Assembly (NCBI GenBank): GCA_030512295.1 | Contig: JAULSR010000002.1 | Span: forward strand, 2,294,001 to 2,358,000 | Direction of reading: 5' to 3' | Source of the DNA: Bombardia bombarda | Lineage: Eukaryota; Ascomycota; Sordariomycetes; Sordariales; Lasiosphaeriaceae | DNA length: 64,000 nucleotides | Shown: in pieces, positions 1 through 11,552 of the stretch | Numbering within the stretch: the first letter of the stretch is position 1 | Layout: each line of letters begins with the position of its first letter | Notes under the pieces: generated by a model | The model's input: only the letters and a program-made list of their open reading frames with translations | The model's database searches: none | Told to the model about the DNA's origin: nothing | Position numbers and translations under genes: made by a program

Positions 1-1342
1 CCTGTTCTTTGGAGTTGGGCGCCACGAGCGGTGCAGCTTGCTGTTCGGGGGCAGGGTAGCTATTGCCGCGACGGTGAGCGCAAGATGCGAGATGTTTTTT
101 CTGGCCGCGTAACGTGGTATTTGGTCTTGTGGCCTAGTATTGCAGTTGTAGAATTCTTCCGTCTGCGAGGTCGAGTGGTGTGGTATGTGGGAGGAGACTG
201 CTGGAGAAAGTTACGGCAGTGAGGAGGAGGAGAGGTCCAGAAGCCAGACGAACCAAATGCCAGAGCCAAGGAGAGCCGAGACTCGCAAGTTGAGTGGATG
301 GATGGCGGTTTTCGGCTTGAGCACGGACCAGGTTGTTGTGGGGGGTAGGTAAGTCGCGGTAGCTTGCGCCTTCCCGCCTTGCTCGCCCAGTCCCATTCCC
401 AAGCGAGCCAAGTGCCAGGAGCAAGCACCGGCCAGCGGCCAGAGCGGCCAGCACCGGCCAGCAGCAGGCAAGCCCACTCAGGGCCAGGGAGGGAGACCCA
501 GGCCGCCATTCTGATTGGGTTGAAACAAGTCGGATGGAACATTAACGCAACTAACGGGCGTACCATCGCGACTCGCTCGGCAGGAGGTTGAAATCATGTC
601 GAAACCTGCAACTGACAGATAGAACCGGCTCGACGATTCAGGTTAGGTACCGCGTTATGCTGTCTGTCCCATACCGACTCTCCATGCCGAGCTTGTACGA
701 AACCCCAAACAATACTTCGTAATCAACATTTTATTCCTTTTTTTACTTCCCCCATCTTCCCCAACAAAATAAGCAATGTGCGCAGGGCACAAAATCAGTA
801 ACATACCTCCACATGTCATGCGCTATGATCTCATCCCTCATGTGGGAAACGCCTAGCAGCAGTGCCTGCGGTCGTCCCATGTTTCATCAACAAGGGAACC
901 TATCACAAGCAGCACGTCCCTCGATCCGGATGAACCAAACGGCAGTCGTGGTTGATGACTCTCTCTCTTTGTCCTCGCGCGAGAAAGCAGACATCTAAAA
1001 CAAAACAGAATGCAAGATAAAAACCTCCGTGAGACATTTCACTCACACGCACGCACTGTTGCTCACCCGTCTGACATGCTTGCTTGCTGTGTACTGTACT
1101 GTGTAATGTATCGATGTGGTATTTCTCAAGCTATGTAGTATGCTTCATCCCCTCCCCCCCCAAAACGCCCACGCTATTATCTAAGAATACCCATATGCAT
1201 GCCCCCAAACCCAAGCAAACTCCAAACCTTAAACCCCAAATAATTAAGGTAAACAAAAGAAAGCCCCCCATGTCCAAGATCAGATACCTAGCTAAGTCCC
1301 TACCATCAACTTATCTTACTCCCCTCAAATCACCACCCCCCC
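1..1342. other. Intergenic, 3' flank of the wall-protein gene
   Basis: No convincing gene. The open frames here are short, have no recognisable domain and overlap each other on both strands. The stretch from about 700 to 1340 is AT-rich and pyrimidine-rich and probably includes the 3' untranslated region of the minus-strand gene that ends at 1343. The left part is cut by the window edge. Confidence 0.6.
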
Positions 1343-4300
1343 TCACATAAACGAAAGATAAAACCACACCGTCGCCCCAAAAATCACCGTCGCCATCACC
1401 GCCGGCCCCGACGCCTCGCCACCCCTTACCCCCAACGACGTCCTCACAATCCCCGTCGCGTTCGCCGCCGAGCCCGAAGGCAGATCCGCCTCGGCGGCCC
1501 CCAGCGCATTCGTCGGCGACGACGGCGACGACGACCACGTCGACGACAGCGCCTCTGTGTTCTCCACAATCGCAAAGCTCGTCAACGCGCCGCCCCCGGT
1601 GCTCTCACTGCTCGAAGCCGATGACGTCATGGTCATGGTGGCAAATGTGGTGCTATTGGCGGCAGCAGTAGCAGCAGCGGTGCCGTTACCGAATGCCACG
1701 GTCGAGTTGGTGAAGGAAGAGGCAGAAGTGGTGGGGAGGACGGTGCTGTTGTAGCCGACGCTGACGGTGGTGGAGTTTGCAAAGACGACTGATGAAGAGG
1801 TAGAGGATGCGGCAGGCGGGATGGTGACGGTCCAGAAGCCTGGCGTGAAGAGAGAGCTGGTCGGCTTTGCCCAGCCGCTGCCGCCGGTAGAGCTCGACGC
1901 CGCCTGGCAGTTCCAGCCACTGCAGCCACCAGAAGACGATGATGAAGCCGCGGTGACTGTCGAGACGTAGGTGTAGTAGGATTGGTAGGTCGTCCACACG
2001 CCCGACGAGATGCCTGTCACGGTCGCTGTTCCTGTTACAGTGACCGGGATGCCAACTGTCTGTGTGCTCCCCCACTGGGCGGCGGATGAAGGCCCCTGCA
2101 CAACGGTGTAAACGGCTGTGTAGATGGATGTGGAAGTCGCCCAGCCTCCCGACGATGCCGCCGTGATATAGTCTGTCTTGGTCACTGTGACTTCTGAGCC
2201 TCCTCCGTTGCCGTACCATGGGTTACCTGTTGATGCAGGTGGAGCTGAGGTGTCGCATGGCGCCATGATGGTGTAGACAACCGTGCTGAGTGCGGTAGAG
2301 GTTGTCCATGCTCCCCCCCAGCCAGTTGTTTCTACGGTGGCTGTCTCGGTGGCAGTGACCAGGACCTGTGACTTTCCGTTGATGCACCCCGAGGAAGAGT
2401 CGCATGGCACATTGGTGGTGTAAAGAACCGTCTTTAGTGCTGTCGATGTTGTCCATGCTCCCCCCAGGCAGTTGTTGCTATGGTTTCTGTCTGAGTGGCC
2501 GTGACCACACTTTGCGATTGTCCGTTTGTGCACCCTGAATCTGTCGTGACAATCGATGATGTGTCGCATGGCGCCGCAACGGTGGATGTAAGCGTGGAGA
2601 CTGAAGGGATAGTGACTGTAGAGACCGATGGGACAGTGAGAGTTGAGACTGATGGGACTGTAACAGTATAGGCTGACGGAACAATCGACACAACTGTCTC
2701 TGTAGAGACAGACGGGACAAATGAGTCAACCGTGGAGACAGACTCGACAACAGAAACAAGCGTAGATACCGATGAGATGGTGGAATCGAATGTGGATACT
2801 GAACTGACGACCGAAATAACTGTCGAGACTGATGGAACAATTGACACCACAGTCGAGAACTGGACTTCGGTCGCCGTCGACACTTGCACTTGTGTCGAAA
2901 CTTGAGTCTCAGTAGAGACTGATACCTCTGTCGCTGTGGAGACCTCAGTGGCTGTCGAGACTGACAAATAGGTGGAAACCTCTGTTGCTGTCGAGACCTC
3001 AGTGGCCGTGGAAACCGACAGGTAGGTAGAGACCACCGTGGCTGTTGACACTTCAGTCGCTGTCGAAACTGACGGGACAACAGAGACAACTGTGGACAAC
3101 TCGGTGGCTGTTGAGACTGATGGAACAATGGAGACAACAGTAGCCACAGATTCAACAACAGACACAACAGTCGAGAGTGATGGAACGACCGAAATAACTG
3201 TGGAAAACTCAGTGGCTGTCGAGACCGACGGTACAACAGAGACCACTGTAGCCACAGACTCAACAACCGACAAAACAGTCGAGACTGATGGAACAATCGA
3301 CACAACCGTAGACAGTTCAGTGGCTGTGGCTGTTGATACATTGGTGAATGTCAAGACTGATGGCACGATCGAAACGATTGTAGACAATTCGGTGGCTGTG
3401 GCTGTGGCTGTCGATACATCAGTTGCTGTCGAGACTGACTCAACAACCGACGTTACCGTTGAGACCGAGACGTAGGTGGAGAGAACCGTAGATACCGACG
3501 CGACGGTGGATGTGGCGGTAGAGACGGAGAACTCGGTGGAAACGACCTTGTAGACTGATGGAACCGTGACCGTATACACCGACTTCTCTGTGGATGTCAC
3601 CGTGTAGACCTTGTTGTCCGTGGACGTCACCGTATAAACCGACTTGTCTGTTGACGTCACAGTAGAAATCAACGGGACGGTCGACACAACAGTATAGACG
3701 GAAGGGATGGTGGACACGACAGTGTAGACCGATAGGTGAGTCTTCTCGATAACCTCTGTCTTGGTCACAGTGACCCAAGATTGCTGGTAGCTGCTGCTGC
3801 TGCCGTTGTTGTTGTAACCCCATGTGCTTGACGCGGACGTGGTCGACCAGGCAATAGGGGTGGAGGACGTGGTAGACCAAGCATTTGGCGTGGAGCTGGT
3901 TGATGTGCTGCTTTCCGAGCCCCAGCCATAACCCTTGCTGCTGGTACTGGTACTGCTGGTGCTGGCTTTCCAACCCCCTGTGGATGACGATGAGCTGCTG
4001 CTGGCTTTCCATCCCGACGATGTGGTTTCTTTTGCCGACCAGGTCACATAGCCTCCACCCGATGACGAGGTGCTGGTGGACCAGGATGCCTTCGACGATG
4101 TGCTGGAAGGGTTGTAGCCGTAGTCCAAATCGCCATTGGTGACATTGACCGGTGTCCAGGTCACTCCCTTGAGGTTTCCACACGATGCACTCTCCGCAAA
4201 GGATTTCCAATTGAAGTCGGACCGCTTCGAAGAGTCCTTCTCCATGCTGGAAAAGGATTTGCTCCACGAGTCCCCGATTTTGAGCGGGTTCGGCTGGACG

Positions 4301-4791
4301 ACGACCATCATGATGAAGGTATGAGCATCTTTGCCGGGCGTGCCGTTGAGCTTGTACGAGACGATGGGGGTTGACTTGGAGCTGAGCATGCCAGAGTCGG
4401 TGTTCTTCTTGAGATCTGGTTGGATATACGACAGGTAGACCGAGGATGAAAACATGTCTAGCGAGGAGGTGGACGATGAGAGGTCGTATGGCACCTCCAT
4501 GCCGACAGCCATGTATGTCTCGCTTGACTTTGCATCGGGGTACGTCAAGGCAGGCCCATCCACCATGTCTGGTAGATGTTAGTATTGCATATGTCAAAGG
4601 GTGTTTCTCAGTGACGACTTGCCTTCCGGTTTACACTGAGTGCCGGTCTTGCAGACATTGGCCTTGCCCATCTCCATGACCAGATTGCCAGTCTTTGTAG
4701 CGGCCGTGTTAGTGGCATGGACGCCATGTGTGGCAACGAGGGAGGTGAAGAGAACTGCCAAGGACAGCGGGAACGCTGTAAAGGAACGCAT
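1343..4791 (-). CDS. Ser/Thr/Val-repeat GPI-anchored cell-wall protein, frame broken once
   Basis: Exon 1 is 4791-4623 and exon 2 is 4568-1343, joined across a 54-nt GC-AG intron; about 1131 residues if one missing base is allowed for. A signal peptide opens the protein (MRSFTAFPLSLAVLFTSLVA). Next comes an unrecognised, non-repetitive region of roughly residues 25-210. A long low-complexity stretch follows, with dozens of short units of the SVSTATE, SVYTVTSTD and VVSVVPSVST type. Near the C-terminus lie Cys-containing units of about 48 residues that share AWTTSTAL and a PCD tripeptide. The end is hydrophobic (MATVIFGATVWFYLSF), as in GPI signals. I infer an O-glycosylated wall or adhesin-like protein; no enzymatic domain is visible. 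The frame breaks at a C-run near 2460-2465, where the sister repeat has one C more. Frame and repeats agree on both sides of the break, so the gene call is firm but the function is inferred. Confidence 0.75.
4569..4622 (-). other. GC-AG intron of the wall-protein gene
   Basis: The donor reads AAG|GCAAGT and the acceptor CTACCAG, with an ACTAAC branch site shortly before it. Splicing joins the signal-peptide exon to the main exon in frame, creating an Asp codon (G+AC). No GT donor nearby keeps the frame. Confidence 0.75.
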
Positions 4792-7700
4792 CGTGATATA
4801 ATGTTGCACAGAGTATACCTAAAGAGATAAACAAAAAGGAGTGCACACTGTAACACAAGACTAGGTAGCTGAGAAATCTACTTGATATCAAAGCACGAAA
4901 TCTGTGAGGTGAGGTACCAGAGAGGTAAGGAACCAGAAGAGGAGATGGGATGAAGGAGCTTCTCGAGGGCCATCTTAAACAACTACGAATCCGACGAGGC
5001 TGAATTCATGTTGCCCGTATTGCTCCTTCTGCTTCCAAGAATTGAAGAAGGGGTCTCTGGATTGCGGCCATGGATTGCAATGGGAATGAATTGCAACAGC
5101 GTTTCAATAACCCATTTGGTGGGCCAACGCGATATCGCGACATACTCGCCCCAGGAGAACATGATGAGCTAGCTGCAATGCCCCTTCTCCCGTAGATGAA
5201 TGCAACTATCCAATCCTGTGGAGGGTCTGGCGGCCAGCAGCCCGCCTGCATGTGTGTGTTTGATGGGTGCATATAGACAGGCAGAAGAAGGGAAAATGGA
5301 AGGACGTGCACGTTTCTCTTCCCAAAAGTGTGGGCAACTTGTACTGCTTGCTTACCTGACTTACCTTAAAACCATGGTGTTGAAACATTTGTTGTTGAAA
5401 CATTCGGTGCGCGCTGTGCCACTTGGCATCAAGGCCAGCACTGAAGGCTAGCACAGCCATTTACGATGGGTATCGGAGATGACGAGAAAGGCGTAGTTAG
5501 TTCGTGAAGGCAGGGGGCTCCCACATGGCCAACCGTATTTGTTTCGATTATTTTTGGCCACTTTTCCCCTTTGAAGAGGATCATCATTGTTGTTTCGTTT
5601 CCGCAGATTGCTGGGCAAGGACAGATTCGTCATCGAGAATAAATGCCCAGGCCAAGCCCTGTTCTGGATTGCGCATGCTGCGCATCTTGAGGCTCTATGG
5701 ATTCGCCTTCTCGTCATCGAGTTCGAGTATGGTTGTTACCCCAATTGACGCCGTCGAGGATGTAATCTTCAAGACAAGCGAGGTGGTTTCTTTTGGCTTG
5801 TACTTAGCGGCTGCGCTTGTCGCACAACCCAATCCACTGGATTTTGTCCTCGTCTTGGTACAATGATGAATAATTCCGTTGGCTTTGGATTGGCTTTCAC
5901 TGGGGGGCCCTTTGGGCCCGATCTAGAGCGCCTTGGGCCGCGGGCTAGCGCCAGGTTAGCGTAACAATGTTCGGATTGCAGCGTGGCACGTGGGTAGAAA
6001 GTGCGGAGGAGGTTGGAGAGAGTTGGCCAAGTACCGCCTCTTGGCACGCTGTTAGTGGAGCTCGCTCAACCGGTCCGGTGTAAGAGACCTTGGAGACTTC
6101 ATCTTCTCAACTTTGGGGTTTAACAGATGGCTAGGCAGTGTACTTGCTTGCTTGTTCACAGTGGCAGACATAAGGGGCTATAGCAGTCACGTATTTTATC
6201 GAGATAAAAATCAAGCGGTGTGCTGCTGCTGTTAATTACAATCGCGCCGCATACAAGGTGGTGGTGGTGGTGGTGGTGGTCGGTAAGCTTTCTTGAGCTC
6301 CCCGGCTGGTTGTGCTGGTGGTACGTCGAATTTTGTCAAATAACAAACCGAATCCTACCTACCAACCTTGGGAGGGCTCATAAAGTACTGTGTAATCAGC
6401 AAAGTTCCAGGTGCACTGCTTTGCCATTCAAAAGCGTTACCACGACGCAAGGACGGAAGCCGGGCGGATGTATGCGTTGTACGTGTGTCTGCGCATCACA
6501 AACACCACCTGCAAGCCTTTTCTGACATGTGGAAGCCGTAATACAAAATACGAAAGGTGGTCAGACCATGCACCTGGAATCGGGATTGTTGACCAACTTT
6601 GGTCAGCTTGGCAGCTCCACGGCACTCGCTTCGTCCGCCTTACCAAGAACGACCGGCGGGGGGTGGAGGGGTTGGATAAGGGTGGAGCTAGGAATGGAAG
6701 CTACGAACAACATGAGTTCAACTCACGAAGCTCCTCCTCTGCCCTGTCAAGCCTGTGTAAAGTACGCGGTGGTAACAGTAACTGCCCGAGATGACGGGGT
6801 GGCCGTTCCTTCCACTTTGCATTCGTATCCTTGGCATTCATTGGTCGGCATGTTCCTTCGCTCCTTCCTAAGTGCATGGTTATCCAGCTGCATCCCTCAA
6901 GAACCACCGTGCACAATTTCCACCAAGAAAACCCTTTTACCAGGATGCAGCCAAGTTGTCTCTATCTTTCTCAGTCTTTGTCTCCCGCATGGCCAAGGGT
7001 AAGAAAGTCAGCAGGTGAAGCAGAAAGGCAGTCAGGAGAACAAAGCAAGCGAGCCAGGCAGCTGCGGCGAAGGCGCTGGCGCCATCCTTCCGCCACCTAC
7101 CCTAGGTGCAGCACTGCTCCAAGCTACCCAGGTAGATCTGGGGTCAGTAGTGGAGGGCTACCCAGAGCGGGGTACCTACTTACCCACCTGGACATGCTCG
7201 CAAGGGATGAGAAAGGTAGGGCGTCCGCCCAGGTATCAGCCACCAGCCATCCCCACTGAAAACCAACACGTTGTTAGCTCAATCCCAGAACGCCAAATGC
7301 AATTGTCCAAGGGAGTCACCTAGACAAACCTCACCGCGGCCAAACTACGAATACTGGAGAAAGCTACCCCGGATGACAGAAGCGACATACTATCAGATCT
7401 GATGCTGAAATAACACCCATCTAGCCAAATCAAGCCCGAGGCGGCGTGTCTGCTGCCCGCACCATCACGTGGAGGCAGCCGAAGCACCCAATGGAATGAA
7501 TGAATGCGATGTGCCACAAGAGCGCTTCTAAGGCTTTCAAGATCCCAGAAGTCTGCTGCCCCGGGGAGACAGAGAGAGAGGATTATTGGTAACATGCTCA
7601 TGGTTGTATACAAATAATACCACGACCTACCCATGCACTCCACACCACTTACACATCATTGTATCTCACCTTGATCATCTTCTATCTCCCTCGACCTTCC

Positions 7701-7821
7701 CTTTCTTCCCCTCCTCTCCCTTCTCCTTCTCTATCCGTGTATTGCTTTCCCAACGGGCACTGAATACGGCACATATCTTCCCTGCTGAGCCCTCTCTCCC
7801 CCTCCCCCCGCCGCAAACAAA
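4792..7821. other. 3 kb intergenic region between divergent wall-protein and antiporter genes
   Basis: Divergent promoter region. Several open frames of 60-160 codons occur on both strands but overlap each other, have no recognisable domain and lack splice logic, so I call none. A perfect (GGT)8 microsatellite lies at 6257-6280. The stretch just before 7822 is strongly pyrimidine-rich (about 7670-7810), as in many fungal 5' leaders. Confidence 0.55.
6257..6280. repeat. (GGT)8 microsatellite
   Basis: Eight perfect GGT triplets in the intergenic region, outside any supported coding sequence. Confidence 0.9.
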
Positions 7822-10800
7822 ATGTCGGCGCTCGTCTCGACCGTCGTTTCGGCCATGTCGTCCACGTCGGCCGCCCGCCTGGTGAGCAGGGCCGGCAACG
7901 TGACGGGCCAGGCCGGCATTCTCGAGGGCGCAAATCCAGTCCAGTACACCCCGTCGAATCCCATCGCCCTGTTCATCATCCAGGTAAGTCGAATTGCCTT
8001 GTACAGCCTGCTCTTCCGCCCCACGGGCTGTCGTGTTTTGTTCCACCTGTCGCGTCCCGACGACAGACGGTCCCCATTGCGCATTGGCATGGTTGGCCCC
8101 TTGCTGTGCCATGTCTCTCTCTCCTACCAAGAGCCAGCTGGCTAACAATAGCCCAACGCAACACCTATAGGCCGGCATCGTCATTATCTTTTGCCAGTTA
8201 TTGCATTGTATGTGTGCTTTTTTTACGTCTCGTTCCTCATGAGATTTTGTAGTTTATGCACGCAAACATGGCTGACAACACCTTACCTCAGACCCTCTCA
8301 GGCTCCTTAACCAGCCTCGCGTTATTGCAGAGGTCATTGGCGGCATCATTCTGGGTCCCTCGGTGATGATGAGAATACCGGGGTTCAAAGATGGTAAATT
8401 CATTTCATCACCTTTCAGTCATAAAGGTACGAGGCTCGTGAACGCTGACCCAGACCGCTTCAGCCATCTTCCCGACCGTGTCTATACCGGTCTTCAGCAA
8501 TGTCGCCAACCTGGGTCTCATCATCTTTCTCTTCCTCGTTGCCTTGGAAGTGGATATCCGTCTCTTCACCCACAACTGGAGAGTTGCCGTCAGTGTTGGC
8601 CTCGCCGGTATGCTTCTCCCCTTTGGCCTAGGCTTCGGCATCGCCTGGGGCCTGTACCACCAATTTCACAATGACGCTGGCACCGTTCCAATCAGTTTCG
8701 GTGTCTACGGGCTGTTCATCGGCACCGCACTGGCCATCACTGCCTTTCCTGTGCTGTGCCGCATTCTCAGCGAGCTGAACCTACTTCGCTCCAATGTCGG
8801 CGTTACTGTCCTCGCTGCCGGAGTCGGCAACGACGTGGTTGGCTGGATTCTTCTTGCCCTTTGTGTCGCTCTTGTCAACAACAATTCTGGCTTGGCCGCT
8901 CTCTGGGCATTGCTGTGCTGCATTGGCTGGGTCCTCTTCCTGGTTTTTCTCGTCCGACCGGCCTTTATGTGGATTTTGAAGCGAACTGGGAGCCTGCACA
9001 ATGGTCCGACCCAGGGCATGGTCGCCCTAACCATGTTGCTGGTCTTGTTTTCGGCCTGGTTTACCGGTAAGTGTCTACATGCAAAGACCTCAAGTCTATG
9101 GTGTGGTTATGCTGACAGCCTCCAAAGGTGCTATCGGAATTCATCCCATCTTTGGCGCCTTCCTGGTCGGCCTGATTTGCCCGCATGACGGCGGCTACGC
9201 CATCAAGCTCACCGAGAAGATCGAGGACCTGATATCCGTCTTGTTCTTGCCGCTTTACTTTGCTCAGTCTGGGCTGAGCACAGACTTGGGCCTGCTTAAC
9301 GACGGTATCACCTGGGCTTATGTCATTGGAGTTATTGCATGCGCTTTTGCTGGTAAGATTATCGGTGGAACGCTTGCTGCCCGTGCAAACAACCTCTTGT
9401 GGCGAGAGAGTTTTACTATTGGTTGCTTGATGAGCTGCAAGGGTCTTGTCGAGTTGATTGTTCTCGTAAGTCAAAATGGCATCAAACCAAGCAAACCGAC
9501 TTTTGACTAATGATGGGATAGAATATTGGTCTTCAGGCAAAGATTCTGTCTCAGAGGACTTTCACCATCTTTGTCGTCATGGCTCTGGTACGTTAACTCG
9601 CAAGGTACTCACCCGAGTTTATCACCACTAACACGAACCCAGGTCACCACCGTGGCGACCACCCCTCTTACCAAGGCCCTCTATCCCCCCTGGTACCAAA
9701 AGAAGGTTGAGAAGTGGAGAAGAGGCGAGATTGACTGGGATGGAAATGCCGTCGAGTCGTCGTCGTCGACCCAGCGGGAATCGATCGAGGGTCTCAATGC
9801 ATCTCAGATCCGCCGACTTATCGTCTACCTTCGGCTCGATAGTCTCCCAAGTCTTTTTACCTTCATCACGTTGCTCAGCCCAGAAGGGGCCAATACCAAG
9901 ACGGTCACGCCCGAGGACGTTGCTGGAGCACCACCCAACGCCGAAGCCGTGATCAAGAAGAGACCACTGGAGGTTCACGGTCTGCGCATCCTCGAGCTCA
10001 CCGACCGTACGTCGTCAGTCATGCAAGTCACCGAGGGCGAAGAATTTTACTCTCTGCGCGATCCTGTGGTCAACGCCTTCCGTGCTTTCTCTCAGCTTCA
10101 TGATGTTGCTGTCTCGGGCCGAGTTGCTGTCGCCACAGAGGACTCATATGCCGAGACCCTTATGAATCAGGCATCCGACGTCTCGTCTGACTTTGCGCTA
10201 ATCCCATGGAGCGAGTACGGCAGCGTCACAGAAGACCAGTCCGTTCCCTTTGCCACTAACTCCAGCGCCCGCTTCACCGCCAGTGCCCACCTCGACTTCA
10301 TTTACAAGACCCTCCAAAAGGCCACAAGCACCTGCAATGCCGGCATATTTATCGACAACGGCTTTGGAGGCGTCACGAAACCCGTCGACCGACCCCAGCT
10401 GGCCCGCACCGTGAGTGCCATGTCTCTACGCAGCCACCGTGAATTGGCCTCTCTTCCCGTCACAAACAAGAGCCACCATATCTTTTTCCCCTTCTTCGGC
10501 GGCGTTGATGACCGCATTGCGCTACGAATCGTGTTGCAACTGGCCAAGAACCCGCACGTCACCGCTTCAATTGTTCACGTAAACTGGGACTCTGTCGAAG
10601 GAGGAGGCGAGCATACAAAATCAGCCGAGGCGGATATGGACATCACGGCGAACGACCTCGCGCTGCTCTCGACGCTACGAACTGCTCTCCCCGAAGATCT
10701 TGTCGGCCGTGTCGTGTTCAGCGAAGTCAATGTGACAGCTGGCACGGCGGTCGCCGAAACTCTGACGCTGGCACAGAAGACGGTCGGCCAGACGCCGAAG

Positions 10801-10992
10801 AATGCAGGTGATGTTATCGTGCTTGGTCGTCGGCACCCTAGATTAGGAGAGTCTGCCGCTGCCGTGGCTGGCAGCCAGGGCAGCCCGGATTTGGAGAAGA
10901 CAGTTGGTGGGATTGCCGAGCAGCTGGTGACCAAGGGCGTCAAGGCGAGCATCTTGGTGATCCAGGCCGGTGGCAGGGGATTGGATATGTGA
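7822..10992 (+). CDS. K+/H+ antiporter of the KHA1 type (CPA2 family)
   Basis: Seven exons: 7822-7983, 8171-8207, 8292-8393, 8464-9066, 9128-9465, 9522-9587 and 9643-10992, giving 885 residues, close to yeast Kha1. The N-terminal half is a Na+/H+-exchanger fold with many membrane segments. Landmarks include VIAEVIGGIILGPSV, FLFLVALEVD, ITAFPVLCRILSELNLL, GNDVVGWILLAL, GIHPIFGAFLVGLI and CKGLVELIVL. The C-terminal half (last exon) is soluble and resembles the USP-like tail of fungal Kha1. Family knowledge indicates K+/H+ exchange in an endomembrane, probably Golgi or late endosome. The start was chosen because the ATG at 7822 follows a pyrimidine-rich leader and opens exon 1 in frame. Intron 1 is 187 nt, longer than the others here. 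The gene is convergent with the NLR gene. Confidence 0.9.
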
Positions 10993-11552
10993 TTAGTTTT
11001 TTTCTTTAGCAGGAATTTGGACTATGTTTTTCGTCTTTTTAAGCTAACTAACTGTGTAGCGTATATAGGGTTATCTTCTATACACTTGGCGGTTGTTTGT
11101 ATGTGTGAATGAAAGATTTCCATTATGTCATATTTATATAATATATTTATTGATTGATATGTCTATGTTGGAATGACAAGGTCATTCGTACTAGTCACTA
11201 TAGTAACTGTAGAGAACGGGTTGGTTGGGGGTTGTTGTTGTTGTATTGATCTGCTTGTCTATGTAAAAGGATCACGAACTACGGGGACAGGAAGTGGGTG
11301 GTTTTGGAGGGGTTCCTGGGACACGTGACCAATCCCCACTGTTTTGCATCCTGTCGACCAATCACAGCCGTCACAGCCTGACGGCTGTATGCCTCTGATT
11401 GATCGTAAATCCGACAGTCTATGTATTTACTTCTGTATTTTTCTTTTGCATGCACTCGCTTACATTGGCTGTTTCGATGGGGCAAAGTAAGCATAATGAG
11501 ATTGGAGAATTGCTAATTCGTATTTTGCGGTATTCGGTGACCTTCTCTACAA
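10993..11552. other. Convergent 3' flank between antiporter and NLR genes
   Basis: AT-rich spacer (for example around 11130-11160) that must hold the 3' ends of both genes. I see no gene in it. Confidence 0.6.

Noticed and set aside
3038..3475. Plus-strand 145-codon frame rich in VETDGTTETTV
   Set aside because: It is the antisense reading of the Ser/Thr/Val repeats of the minus-strand wall protein.
5504..5866. 120-codon plus-strand frame in the 3 kb intergenic region
   Set aside because: No domain, no splice context, overlapped by equally long minus-strand frames.
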